Origin: Deltaproteobacteria bacterium
GTDB lineage: Bacteria; Bdellovibrionota; UBA2394
Length of the DNA: 64,000 nucleotides
Assembly: GCA_017302715.1 (NCBI GenBank)
Contig: JAFLCD010000002.1
Span: forward strand, 193,882-257,881
Direction: 5' to 3'
Part shown: one piece after another, positions 34,683 through 43,441 of the stretch
How the letters are laid out: every line of letters begins with the position of its first letter
Numbering within the stretch: position 1 is the stretch's first letter
Program-made: the position numbers and the translations under genes
Notes under the pieces: generated by a model
Database searches by the model: none
Seen by the model: only the letters and a program-made list of their open reading frames with translations
What the model was told of the DNA's origin: nothing

Positions 34683-36706
34683 GTTTGGGAGAAGGATTTT
34701 TTCAAAACTCATGGGCGATTTGGGTTGTCATCGCTGGAGTACTTCTAGTTTTTGGAGAGATTTTTCTTCGAAGAAAAATTCATTGGGTTTTTGTAATTCG
34801 GATTCTATGGATTTTGATGCTCGGTTGGACCATTGCCGAATGGACAAAAGTTTTATCCAAGCAACTCAGTCAACCCGAGGCTCTTCATATTCTGATTGAT
34901 AGATCGAGTTCCGTCTTTGATTTGCCTGAGCGAAAAAAGAATCTCGATCTTTTTTTGGAAGAGCTCAAAGAATGGACTTCATCGCGAAAGCAGCCGACAA
35001 GAATTTTTTCTTTTGGCGCCAATGTTCAAGCTGAAACTTTTGATCTCAAAGGAAATGGATCTTTAAAAACATTACTGGAGCCGGTGAATCAAGTTTTGAA
35101 AGACCAAGATGGCTCTGTGATTTTGATTTCGGATGGACTGTGGTCGGATTACGCTCGCTTACCGCTTCCTACTTACGCCGTTCAGATAGCTGATCAAGAA
35201 GAAAAGGATGTCTGGATCGATTCGGTCCAGCCTGTGTTTACGGCATTTCTAAAAAATAGATTAAAAATCCCGGTGACGATTGCGCAAAAAGGATTTTCAG
35301 GAAAAACGGTGAAGCTCAGCCTTTGGCTTTCAGGCCAAAAAATTCAAGAAGTTGAAAAAACTTTAACGAATCCTCAAGTTACTTTTGATTTCAATTATTT
35401 TCCTGAAAAGATGGGTGAAAATATTTTTATTTTAAAAGTTTCGTCACTCGCAGGTGAACTCAGTGAGCTTAATAACGAAACTTCCTTTCGTGTGCGAACG
35501 GTCCGCGACAAAATGAGAATTTTGCATATTAGCGGACGACCCAGCACCGATATGAAAGCTTGGCGATTATTTTTGACGAAGCAGCCCGATGTGGATCTCG
35601 TCAGTTTTTATATTTTGCGTTCGATCAATGATATTCCCGAAGCTAAAAACGATGAACTCAGTTTGATTCCATTTCCGTACGAAGAACTTTTTTCAACCGA
35701 ACTTGAAAAATTCGACGTCGTTATTCTGCAGAACTTCGATTTCAATTTGTATTTTCAACCTTTTTATTTAGCGAATCTCGCGCAATTTGTTCGCCAAGGA
35801 GGTTCATTGTTGATGATCGGTGGAGATCAAGGCTTTCACCGCTATCGATCATCTCCACTTGAGCCCCTTCTGCCTTTTGAATTTAATGGGATTGGAAAAT
35901 TCGAGCAGGATCCGCTTTCGGCTCGTGTGGTGAATCAGCATCCTGTAATTGACGGACTCGATTTTGCTTTTCAAATTCCTCAGTGGCGTGGCTATCATCG
36001 CTTGCATCCAAGAGCGGATAGCACTGATCTGGTGCGTTATTCCAACGGAATTCCTTTTGTCAGTCTTCGTCAAATCGACAAAGGAAGAATTGTTACCATC
36101 AACTCGGATGAATCTTGGAAGCTACAATTTCAACCGATGAACTCGGCACCTGTTTTTAATAAACTCGCTAGAAAAATTGTTCAGTATCTTACGTTCGATC
36201 CCGAGATGGATCCCGAAAGACTTATTTCAAGTAAATGGCAGGTGGGAAAATCTACTCATCTTCATTTGGCGAGCGATCAAGCTGTCGATTGGAAAATCTC
36301 CCCACTTTTGAAAGCGGGTTCAAAGATGGGCGTTAGTTTTAAAAATGAAAGAGAGATAGATTTTGAAGTAACGGAACCTGGCGTTTACGAAGTTAAAGTT
36401 TCAAATCTTCCCGATGCTTTTGTTTTTGAAACTGAAGAGAAACCATGGCGAGAAGAATGGAAAAATTTAATTCATGACAATTTAAAAATGAAAAAAATCG
36501 CCGAAAATTCATCCGGAAAATTTTTTGAATTTGACGATCGCAAGAAAATTTTCAATCAACCTTTGTCTGGAACTCAAATTGTTTCAGCATCTACAGAATC
36601 TTGGACAGCTGCATCGACAGCAAGTTCGTGGGCTATTCTCCTGCTTACATTATTCTTTATGTGTCTAGATTTTTTTATTCGAAAAAAATTGCAGTGGGAT
36701 GGCTAA
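34679..36706 (+). CDS. Membrane protein with VWA-like and GATase1-like domains
   Basis: A 675-residue protein. Two N-terminal helices (IWVVIAGVLLVFGEIFL; VIRILWILMLGW) are followed by a VWA-like segment (EALHILIDRSSSVFD with a MIDAS-type DxSxS; GSVILISDGLWSD). The central region (MRILHISGRPSTDMKAWRLF; FDVVILQNFDFN; GGSLLMIGGDQGF) resembles a class I glutamine-amidotransferase-like fold without the catalytic Cys. A C-terminal helix at about 648-668 closes the protein. It is the last gene of the operon. Confidence 0.82.
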   Translation: MSLGEGFFQNSWAIWVVIAGVLLVFGEIFLRRKIHWVFVIRILWILMLGWTIAEWTKVLSKQLSQPEALHILIDRSSSVFDLPERKKNLDLFLEELKEWTSSRKQPTRIFSFGANVQAETFDLKGNGSLKTLLEPVNQVLKDQDGSVILISDGLWSDYARLPLPTYAVQIADQEEKDVWIDSVQPVFTAFLKNRLKIPVTIAQKGFSGKTVKLSLWLSGQKIQEVEKTLTNPQVTFDFNYFPEKMGENIFILKVSSLAGELSELNNETSFRVRTVRDKMRILHISGRPSTDMKAWRLFLTKQPDVDLVSFYILRSINDIPEAKNDELSLIPFPYEELFSTELEKFDVVILQNFDFNLYFQPFYLANLAQFVRQGGSLLMIGGDQGFHRYRSSPLEPLLPFEFNGIGKFEQDPLSARVVNQHPVIDGLDFAFQIPQWRGYHRLHPRADSTDLVRYSNGIPFVSLRQIDKGRIVTINSDESWKLQFQPMNSAPVFNKLARKIVQYLTFDPEMDPERLISSKWQVGKSTHLHLASDQAVDWKISPLLKAGSKMGVSFKNEREIDFEVTEPGVYEVKVSNLPDAFVFETEEKPWREEWKNLIHDNLKMKKIAENSSGKFFEFDDRKKIFNQPLSGTQIVSASTESWTAASTASSWAILLLTLFFMCLDFFIRKKLQWDG

Positions 36707-36777
36707 AAGTTTGACTCTCGAAAGCGCCTTTGATAGCTCTGAGAACGCAGGGTTTAAAGGAAATTAAGGGGGTCTGA

Positions 36778-37140
36778 ATGAGTGAGGCGTCAGAGGCTTT
36801 AGGGCCATGGAAGAGGAAACATCAACGACGCAAGGTTGATGCTTTAATTAAAATCAAAAGTCATGATGGAAAGACTTATGGTTGCCGCAATCGAGATATT
36901 TCGACAGGCGGAATTTTTGTAGTCGCCAATACCAAACAAGTGCCTTTAGCTGTCGGCACCAATGTCATTATGAATATTAAATTTTCTTCATCACCAACGA
37001 TCTTTGCAGCAGAAGGTCGAGTGGCACGAATGACTCGTGAAACTTCCGTCGAGGCTAAAATGTTTAAGCCTGGATACGGAATTGAATTCACACGAGTGGA
37101 TGGAGCGGGAAAGAAGCTTTTTGCTCTTTTACTGAAGTGA
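36778..37140 (+). CDS. PilZ-domain cyclic-di-GMP-binding protein
   Basis: A 120-residue single-domain protein. The c-di-GMP site is present: RxxxR at R13 to R17 and DxSxxG at D40-S42-G45 (NRDISTGGIFV). The C-terminal end (GYGIEFTRVDGAGKKLFALLLK) matches PilZ. A GGGGG ribosome-binding site precedes the ATG. The stop overlaps the hutI GTG as GTGA, so the two are coupled. It would act as a c-di-GMP effector; the target is unknown. Confidence 0.92.
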   Translation: MSEASEALGPWKRKHQRRKVDALIKIKSHDGKTYGCRNRDISTGGIFVVANTKQVPLAVGTNVIMNIKFSSSPTIFAAEGRVARMTRETSVEAKMFKPGYGIEFTRVDGAGKKLFALLLK

Positions 37141-38327
37141 TCGAATTTTGGGCGGATGAAATTTCAACGCCCCAAATCAGGGGCGGCCTGTTACGATTAA
37201 GACCAGGCCGCCTATTGATCTCTCCAGGTGGAAGAATAAAAAAAATCGAAAAAATTTCGGCTTCTCAGCTGCGATTTTATTCTAAGAAAATCAAAAGAGA
37301 AAAAACAATTATCCCCGGCCTTATCGATGCGCATACGCATTTAGTGTTTGCGGGAAATCGAGCGGATGAGTGGACTCAGAGACTTCGTGGCGTTTCATAT
37401 CAAGAAATCGCAAAAAAAGGCGGAGGTATTTTAAAAACTCTCAAAGCCACGCGTGCGGCGAGCCTTAGCGATTTGGACAAGTCAGCAAAAAAAAGACTTC
37501 GAGAATGTTTAAGTTGGGGTGTTACCACTGTTGAAATTAAATCTGGCTACGGATTAAATCTTGAAAGCGAACTTAAAGTTTTAGAAGTTATTCAGACTCT
37601 TAAAAAACAAAATCTATCGCGTATCGTTTCAACATTTATGGGAGCTCACGCCGTTCCTAAAGAATTTTCAACTGAATCTCTTTACGTCGATTATTTAATT
37701 CAAAAAGTTTTGCCCAAAGTAAAAGGCCTGGCTGATTTTCAGGATGTTTTTTGTGAGAAAGGATATTTTTCTGAAAAAGAAAGTATTCGCCTTTTAGTTG
37801 CAGGAAAAAAAATGGGCCTTTGGCCAAAAGTTCATGCTCATGAATTTGCTCGAAGTGGTGGCGTTCGAGTAGCGGCAGTGACTAAGGCGGCATCGGCAGA
37901 TCATTTGATGGAAGTAAATGATGCCGATATTCGTCAGCTCAAATCGGCTAAAGTAATTCCCGTTGTTTTGCCGGGCACTTCTTTTTTCTTAGGGGCAAAA
38001 AAATTTGCACCGCTTAGAAAATTTTGGGATGCGGGATTAAAGCCTGCGATTGCCTCTGATTTTAATCCGGGCACGAATCCAACATTAAATCTTCCACTCT
38101 GTGGAACATTTGCGGCCATTCATCAGGGTATGCAGCCCGATGAAATTTTAACGGCTCAAACTTTAAATGCTGCTTTAGCACTTCGATGTTTTGATAGAGG
38201 TTCTCTCGAAGTAGGTAAGCAGGCCGATTTTATTGGTTTAAATTCTGAAAGTTTCGAAGAAATTTATTACAGTTATGGAATGAGCCAGGTAGTCTCGGCT
38301 TATATTGGTGGAAAAAAAGTTCTCTGA
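37137..38327 (+). CDS. hutI: Imidazolonepropionase
   Basis: A 396-residue amidohydrolase that opens 4-imidazolone-5-propionate in histidine breakdown. Motifs: PGLIDAHTHLVFAGNRADEW (first metal-binding HxH), KGGGILKTLKATRAAS, the substrate region TVEIKSGYGL, VHAHEFARSGGV, and IASDFNPGTNP. Length is close to the usual 405. The gene has a GTG start overlapping PilZ, and its end overlaps the HAD gene by 23 nt. No hutH, hutU or hutG is in the window, so the rest of the pathway must be elsewhere if it works in histidine use. Confidence 0.95.
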   Translation: MIEFWADEISTPQIRGGLLRLRPGRLLISPGGRIKKIEKISASQLRFYSKKIKREKTIIPGLIDAHTHLVFAGNRADEWTQRLRGVSYQEIAKKGGGILKTLKATRAASLSDLDKSAKKRLRECLSWGVTTVEIKSGYGLNLESELKVLEVIQTLKKQNLSRIVSTFMGAHAVPKEFSTESLYVDYLIQKVLPKVKGLADFQDVFCEKGYFSEKESIRLLVAGKKMGLWPKVHAHEFARSGGVRVAAVTKAASADHLMEVNDADIRQLKSAKVIPVVLPGTSFFLGAKKFAPLRKFWDAGLKPAIASDFNPGTNPTLNLPLCGTFAAIHQGMQPDEILTAQTLNAALALRCFDRGSLEVGKQADFIGLNSESFEEIYYSYGMSQVVSAYIGGKKVL

Positions 38328-39177
38328 TCTTTTTGCGTTTGATTTGGATGGAACTCTTGTTCATTCAGATCCGCTCACAGGCGAAAGACAAGTTCCGGCA
38401 GAATTATTAAAAAAAGTTTTCGATATTTCTCTGCGAGCTCATGTCATGGTGGCGACGGGCCGTAGATACAGAGCGGCCTTGCCAGATATTCAAGTTTTGC
38501 CGTCGTTAGCTTATGTGGTGGTTCACAACGGGCTCGTGATTCGAGATGCCACAGGTAAATTAGTCGAGAGAGCGATTTTAGAAATAGATGAAGCTCTGCA
38601 AATCACAAAAGCTCTTGCGGAGTTTCGAGATGATTATTTTTTTGTCTGCGATGGATATGAAAGTCATATTGATTATCTATACTTTGAAAAAGCTTTGCAA
38701 AATTCATCCTTACTTCGAAGGGTTGAAGATAGAGCCGCAGATCATCGAAAGCTTTTACAATCTGAAGAGGAGTTTCGACTTTTATTTTCGAAGCCGCATT
38801 CAGGCCCTTTGCTTGAAGTGGCGCTCTTAGGTGATTATCCAGAATTACTTCAGATTCGCGAAGCCATCCGAAAAAAAATGTCACCGACTTTTAATACAAT
38901 CGTCGTCAAAAATATCGGACATCGCGGATTAAGTGTGCTCGAAATTTTTAAAAAGCCTTATTCCAAGTGGTGGGGCGTGGATTGGGTCAAGAAAAAATTG
39001 GGTGCGACGAGAGTGATTGCTATTGGCGATGACGAAAACGATTTAGAGATGATAGAATCGGCTGATGTGGGTGTGGCGATGAAACATGCTGAGCCACATA
39101 TTTTAAAAGTCAGTAAGGTTCAGACGGATGGCCCCCAAGGCTTGGCTAAATTTTTAGAGGAGTTTTATTCTCAATGA
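38305..39177 (+). CDS. HAD-superfamily (Cof-type) hydrolase
   Basis: A 290-residue HAD phosphatase. Motif I is FAFDLDGTLVHSD (D13, D15), motif II is VATGRR, and motif IV is VIAIGDDENDLEMIESADVGVAM. The C2-type cap fits the Cof family of sugar-phosphate and small-molecule phosphatases. The start is TTG or the next codon GTG, inside the end of hutI. The end overlaps the TPR gene by 4 nt. Confidence 0.9.
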   Translation: MVEKKFSDLFAFDLDGTLVHSDPLTGERQVPAELLKKVFDISLRAHVMVATGRRYRAALPDIQVLPSLAYVVVHNGLVIRDATGKLVERAILEIDEALQITKALAEFRDDYFFVCDGYESHIDYLYFEKALQNSSLLRRVEDRAADHRKLLQSEEEFRLLFSKPHSGPLLEVALLGDYPELLQIREAIRKKMSPTFNTIVVKNIGHRGLSVLEIFKKPYSKWWGVDWVKKKLGATRVIAIGDDENDLEMIESADVGVAMKHAEPHILKVSKVQTDGPQGLAKFLEEFYSQ

Positions 39178-39845
39178 AAAGAGTAGATCGAACGCGTTAT
39201 TTTACTTGGCTCTTTCAAGCTGCTGAAACTTTTTACGAGCGTGGTAATTTTGATAAAGCTCTCAAATATTTTGAACGTCTCATCAAACAACATGGAAAAT
39301 TTTTAGAAACCTCGATGAAAGCTGATTGTTACGCTTACCTCGGTGACATTTATCTTTTTAATGAAGATTTTTCAAAAGCTGTCGAATATCTCAATCGCGC
39401 CATCGGTCTCGATGCGGATTTTTCTCATTACTATTATTTGCTCGGAATGGTTTATCAAACTCAAGAAAACTGGAGACGAGCGATTGAAGAGTTTCAGCGA
39501 GCCGTAAAACTGGAGCCCAAAAATTCTATTTATCTCGAAGAGCTCGGTAGAACTTATGTCTTTACCGGCAATCTTTACGAGGGAGAAAAACTTCTTCGCA
39601 AAGCTTGGCGAATGGATGTGACGAATATCGGTGCAGGTGTAGAGCTCGCCGGTGTTTTACTTTCGCTTGGAAAATTTAAAGATTCCATCGAGCTCGTTCA
39701 AGAAATTTTGGCTGGCAATGACTCTCTTCACGATGGAATCGTCGACTATTTAGAAAATATTCGTCTGGACGCCGAGCGAGGCATTGAAGAAAAAGCTCGC
39801 AGGCGTCGCAAATCCAAAAAGAAAAAGACCGATAAAGAAAAATAA
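39174..39845 (+). CDS. TPR-repeat protein
   Basis: A 223-residue protein with four to five tetratricopeptide repeats (AAETFYERGNFDKALKYFERL; CYAYLGDIYLFNEDFSKAVEYL; YYYLLGMVYQTQENWRRAIEEF; YLEELGRTYVFTGNLYEGEKLL) and a basic tail (RRRKSKKKKTDKEK). There is no signal peptide. It likely mediates protein-protein contacts. It overlaps the HAD gene by 4 nt (ATGA), so it is the last gene of the PilZ string. Confidence 0.88.
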   Translation: MKRVDRTRYFTWLFQAAETFYERGNFDKALKYFERLIKQHGKFLETSMKADCYAYLGDIYLFNEDFSKAVEYLNRAIGLDADFSHYYYLLGMVYQTQENWRRAIEEFQRAVKLEPKNSIYLEELGRTYVFTGNLYEGEKLLRKAWRMDVTNIGAGVELAGVLLSLGKFKDSIELVQEILAGNDSLHDGIVDYLENIRLDAERGIEEKARRRRKSKKKKTDKEK

Positions 39846-39941
39846 GATTTCTTAGTTTAATTTCTTCTCAAACTTAACGGGTAACTTTAGTTGTCAGTTT
39901 TCCATCTGCCTTGAAAGATTAATATTATCAATGACTTGCCT

Positions 39942-39972
39942 CTGACGCGGCGCCCCATCCTTAGCCTATAAT
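39942..39972 (+). promoter_or_regulatory. Putative sigma-70 promoter of the kinase gene
   Basis: A perfect -10 TATAAT at 39967-39972 lies about 30 bp before the GTG start. The best -35 is CTGACG at 39942-39947 with a long 19-bp spacer, so the -35 is weak. Confidence 0.45.
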
Positions 39973-40000
39973 AAGGAGATCAACCAGAGGGGTTAAATCC

Positions 40001-41296
40001 GTGGAATATCGAAAGCTTGGAAGATTTCGCATCGATCGTGCTGTTGCTCAAGGCGGCATGGGCGAGATCGTGCGCTCGGTAGATGATGCAGGCCGAGAGA
40101 TTGCGCTCAAGACGATTCTGAAAGCCTTCCAAGAAAATGAAACCTTCAGAGATCTCTTTCAGCGTGAAGCAGAAATTACATTTCATTTAGAGCATCCTAA
40201 TATCGTCAAAGCTTATCGGTTTGAGAGTATCGGAAATCAACTTGTGCTTGCGCTCGAATATTTAGACGGCGTGAATCTTAAAGATGTTCTTCGTCATATC
40301 TTTGATAAAAAATTAAGTATTCCTCTCGTGCTTGTTCTTTTCATGATGAAATCTGTTTTGCGTGGTCTCGATTATGCTCACAAGAAAAGAGACAAGCACG
40401 GCAAGCCTCTTGGAATTATTCACCGCGATCTTAATCCTTCCAATATTTTTCTCACTTATTCAGGTGAAGTGAAAATTTTAGATTTTGGAATTAGCAAGGC
40501 GACTCAAAAAGACATTCATCAACTTACTCCTCACGGAGAACTTCGTGGAAAAATGTGTTATCTCTCGCCTGAACAAATTCGCGGACGCGAACTTGATCAT
40601 CGCTCCGATATTTTTGCCTGCGGTATTGTGCTCTGGGAAATGATCACTGGTAAGCCTCTTTTTCTTCGCGAACATGATTCAGAAGCAATGGAAGCTATCG
40701 TGAATGGAGATTATACGCCTGCGTCGAAGTTAAGAGTGGACCTCCCAAAGGCCTTTGATGATCTTCTCGCGCGAGCGCTCTCTGTAAATCCATCTCAACG
40801 TTTTAAAGATTGTGCAGAGTTTGAGCGCGCTCTAGATACTCTCGCGAAAAAATTTCTAGTTCCAGGAACAGCTGAAGATGAACTCTCTATTTTCATTCGA
40901 ACCCTCTTCAAAAAAGATGTGGATGAAAATGATCCTCATTTTATGTCTGGATATGCGTGGCTACTTACGCAAATCAAAGGCCAAGAAGAAGGGGGCATTC
41001 AACTCGCCAGACGAATCGCTCTTCAATATGCAACCAGTCCTTATATCCAGCTCAACTACGCGCGATGTTTGTTGTGGGCGGGAGATAAAATTGAAGGCTT
41101 ACGTGTGATGAGGCGATTAGTCCGTGTCGAATCTTTAGAAGAGATGGCGCAAGATATTTTGGAATGGTCAGGCGTCAGACGCGCTCCGGTCATTCAGTTT
41201 CTGCCGAGATCTAACTTAATCAATAATGCGCTTGGAAGAATTCGCCATCGCATCTTAGGCCCAACGCCATTTCAGCAGCAATTTCTAGCCGCGTAA
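40001..41296 (+). CDS. Serine/threonine protein kinase (Hanks type)
   Basis: A 431-residue cytosolic kinase. The glycine loop is VAQGGMGEIV, the ATP-anchoring lysine is K37 (IALKTIL), the catalytic loop is HRDLNPSN (D143), and DFG is D161-F162-G163. The APE region is replaced by SPEQIRG, typical of bacterial kinases. The kinase domain ends near residue 275. A C-terminal region of about 150 residues is helical, perhaps TPR-like (YIQLNYARCLLWAGDKIEGLRVM). There is no transmembrane segment. The GTG start follows a TATAAT. The 3' end overlaps the convergent bioY by 12 nt. Confidence 0.93.
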   Translation: MEYRKLGRFRIDRAVAQGGMGEIVRSVDDAGREIALKTILKAFQENETFRDLFQREAEITFHLEHPNIVKAYRFESIGNQLVLALEYLDGVNLKDVLRHIFDKKLSIPLVLVLFMMKSVLRGLDYAHKKRDKHGKPLGIIHRDLNPSNIFLTYSGEVKILDFGISKATQKDIHQLTPHGELRGKMCYLSPEQIRGRELDHRSDIFACGIVLWEMITGKPLFLREHDSEAMEAIVNGDYTPASKLRVDLPKAFDDLLARALSVNPSQRFKDCAEFERALDTLAKKFLVPGTAEDELSIFIRTLFKKDVDENDPHFMSGYAWLLTQIKGQEEGGIQLARRIALQYATSPYIQLNYARCLLWAGDKIEGLRVMRRLVRVESLEEMAQDILEWSGVRRAPVIQFLPRSNLINNALGRIRHRILGPTPFQQQFLAA

Positions 41297-41872
41297 TTTT
41301 TTTAATCCAAAGACAAATGAGCTAGCGACTAAAGTTTTAAGAACGTCGCCAATGAGATACGGATAAAATCCAATCGTTAATGCATGCGAAAAAGAAATAT
41401 TCGTTAAAACTTTAAGCCAAAGCACTCCTGGAATAAAAATAAAGAGCGATGAGATAAACAAAAGCATATTCGTCTGCCAGAAACCTTGAAAGTAGCGATG
41501 ATCTTTCATCCAACCGACTACATAAGCAGTTAAAACAAAACCTAAAATATATCCGCCTGTCGGTCCCATTAAGGCGAGATAGCCTGCACCTTTTTGTGAG
41601 AAGACTGAAAATCCAGCAGCGCCTGCAGCAATCAAAAGCATTTGAGAAAGCATTCCTTTTCTAGCGCCCAAAATGGCTCCCGATAAAATCACCGCTAAAG
41701 ATTGCAAGGTGATAGGCACCGGAGAAAAACTTAAATAAATTTTCGCATCGGCACAGAGTGCTGTTAAGGCTGCGAAGCCAACGACTTGAAGAAAAGCAAT
41801 CGTGAAATCGGCTGAGCGCGAACGTTCGGTCGAAATAAGAACAGGATTAAAATCGAGGCGTTTGTCATTCAT
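41285..41872 (-). CDS. bioY: Biotin transporter substrate-binding subunit BioY
   Basis: A 195-residue membrane protein with about six helices and the BioY pattern FSPVPITLQSLAVILSGAILGARKG, followed by GPTGGYILGFVLTAYVVGW. BioY is the S-component of ECF-type biotin uptake and can work alone in some bacteria; no bioM or bioN is in the window. The gene lies 40 bp after the downstream end of the two deoxynucleoside kinase genes on the same strand and may share their transcript. Confidence 0.93.
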   Translation of the reverse strand: MNDKRLDFNPVLISTERSRSADFTIAFLQVVGFAALTALCADAKIYLSFSPVPITLQSLAVILSGAILGARKGMLSQMLLIAAGAAGFSVFSQKGAGYLALMGPTGGYILGFVLTAYVVGWMKDHRYFQGFWQTNMLLFISSLFIFIPGVLWLKVLTNISFSHALTIGFYPYLIGDVLKTLVASSFVFGLKKLRG

Positions 41873-41912
41873 ATCCTCACATCGAATCCAAAGTTTTTAG
41901 GGTCGTCAATCT

Positions 41913-42647
41913 CTAAGCCGTAGCAGATGGAGATTCGCTTGAAGAAGACCTCTTGGCTGAGCGTTTGGCTCCTTTTTGAAGGGGTAAAATACTCTGAGAT
42001 TTATTCGTTAATCGGTCTAATTCCCAACTGACTAAGGCGGCGATTTCATCGAGATGTCTTGAATTATGAACAAAATCTCGTTTGCTTACATCAATCGTCA
42101 GGATCGCGCCCTTATCATAAGAGCTTGTCCACGCATCGTAGCGTTCATTGAGTTGAGATAAATATTCTGTCGGAATAGTTTGCTCGTAATCTCGACCGCG
42201 AGTTTGAATTCGACTTTTCAAAGTGGGAACATCGGCCTTGAGATAAACCAAAAGATCGGGAGCTTTTAAAAAACTCGTCATCAACTGAAAATGTTCGACG
42301 TAAGTCTTGTAATCTCGCTCTTCCATTTTTCCGTGAAGATAAAGATTTTTTGCGAAAATTTCGGCATCTTCATAGATTGTTCGATCTTGAACAACCGAAA
42401 CGCCAGATTTTAAAATTTCTTGCTGGTGATTAAATCGCTTCGTCAAAAAAAACATCTGAAGTTGAAAACTCCAGCGAAGCATATTTTTATAAAAATCGGC
42501 GAGATAAGGATTGGTCTCTACGATTTCATAATAAGGTTTCCATCCAAATTTTTGCGCTAGCAAAGTGGTGAGTGAAGATTTGCCACTTCCGATATTTCCA
42601 GCAATCGCGACAAAAACTTCTGGGCTTGAAGGTAAAGATTTAGACAT
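41913..42647 (-). CDS. Deoxynucleoside kinase 1
   Basis: A 244-residue P-loop kinase of the dNK family that phosphorylates deoxynucleosides for salvage. P-loop GNIGSGKSS (G17 to S25), acidic YYEIVETNPYLADFYKN, the catalytic motif QDRTIYEDAEIFA and the lid RIQTRGRDYEQTIP are present. A basic Ser-rich tail (QKGAKRSAKRSSSSES) is unusual. It overlaps the second kinase gene by 8 nt. Substrate preference (dAdo, dGuo or dCyd) cannot be read from the sequence. Confidence 0.9.
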   Translation of the reverse strand: MSKSLPSSPEVFVAIAGNIGSGKSSLTTLLAQKFGWKPYYEIVETNPYLADFYKNMLRWSFQLQMFFLTKRFNHQQEILKSGVSVVQDRTIYEDAEIFAKNLYLHGKMEERDYKTYVEHFQLMTSFLKAPDLLVYLKADVPTLKSRIQTRGRDYEQTIPTEYLSQLNERYDAWTSSYDKGAILTIDVSKRDFVHNSRHLDEIAALVSWELDRLTNKSQSILPLQKGAKRSAKRSSSSESPSATA

Positions 42648-43332
42648 GAGCCTCTCTTAAACTTTCTGAATGATCGCGAGCTCGCTCTTTTGTTTTGAGA
42701 GAAAGCTGAATTTTTCCGCTCAAACGCTCTTCGATCAGTGAAGAAATTTTCTTAAAATCTGCGGGATCGTTTACAAAATCTAAGCCCGTCGTTGGAATCG
42801 TCAGCACAGGTGCTTTTGTATAACTTGAAAAAAATCTGTAATATTCATTCATCAAATTTTCGAGATAAGTCGGTGAAAGTGATCTTTCGAATTCACGATC
42901 ACGAAAATAAATTCTTCTCATTAATGTTTCTAAGTCAGCCTGAAGAAAAACAACGAGATCAGGCGTGCGAATTTCAGGTAAAAATCGCTCATAAAGAGAT
43001 TGGTAAATTTCAAGGTCTTCGCCTTTTAAATTCAGCTGAGCAAAAATAGAATTTTTCTCGAAAAAATAATCTGAAACAAAAAGTGGGCTCGCTGATTCAG
43101 CGGGAGCGGCATTTAAACCCCGTTGCTGACGAAATCGTGACAACAGAAAAAAGACTTCGGTGTTGAATGCGAATTCGGGGGTGTTTTTATAAAAACCGCC
43201 TGTTAAAAAGGGGTTTTCTTCAAAAATTTCAAAGCAGGTCTGAGCCTGCCAGCGCTGGCTAAGCATGCGTGCCATCGAGGTTTTGCCCACACCAATCACA
43301 CCCTCGATCACGACGTATTTATTTGTGTCCAT
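42640..43332 (-). CDS. Deoxynucleoside kinase 2
   Basis: A 230-residue paralogue of the adjacent kinase. P-loop EGVIGVGKTS (K17) and acidic CFEIFEENPFLTGGFYKN are present. The usual DRS/DRT motif is replaced by VSDYFFEKNSIFA, and the lid reads RIYFRDREFERSLSP. This change could alter base preference or create a regulatory partner. The 8-nt overlap with kinase 1 suggests equal production and perhaps a heterodimer, as known for tandem dAK/dGK genes of lactobacilli. Confidence 0.88.
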   Translation of the reverse strand: MDTNKYVVIEGVIGVGKTSMARMLSQRWQAQTCFEIFEENPFLTGGFYKNTPEFAFNTEVFFLLSRFRQQRGLNAAPAESASPLFVSDYFFEKNSIFAQLNLKGEDLEIYQSLYERFLPEIRTPDLVVFLQADLETLMRRIYFRDREFERSLSPTYLENLMNEYYRFFSSYTKAPVLTIPTTGLDFVNDPADFKKISSLIEERLSGKIQLSLKTKERARDHSESLREAHV

Positions 43333-43441
43333 GTAGCTGAAAGTAAATAGGTTTCAGGGTGGGGATGGGAAGTCTTTTTTTCCTAAAACTAAAAAATTTT
43401 TTAAGTGTCGAGAAAACGATTGTTGTATGCTTTAAACAATT

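Noticed and set aside
36707-36777. Sigma-70 promoter before the PilZ gene
   Set aside because: TTGACT is present, but the nearest -10-like GATAGC is at 15 bp and matches poorly.
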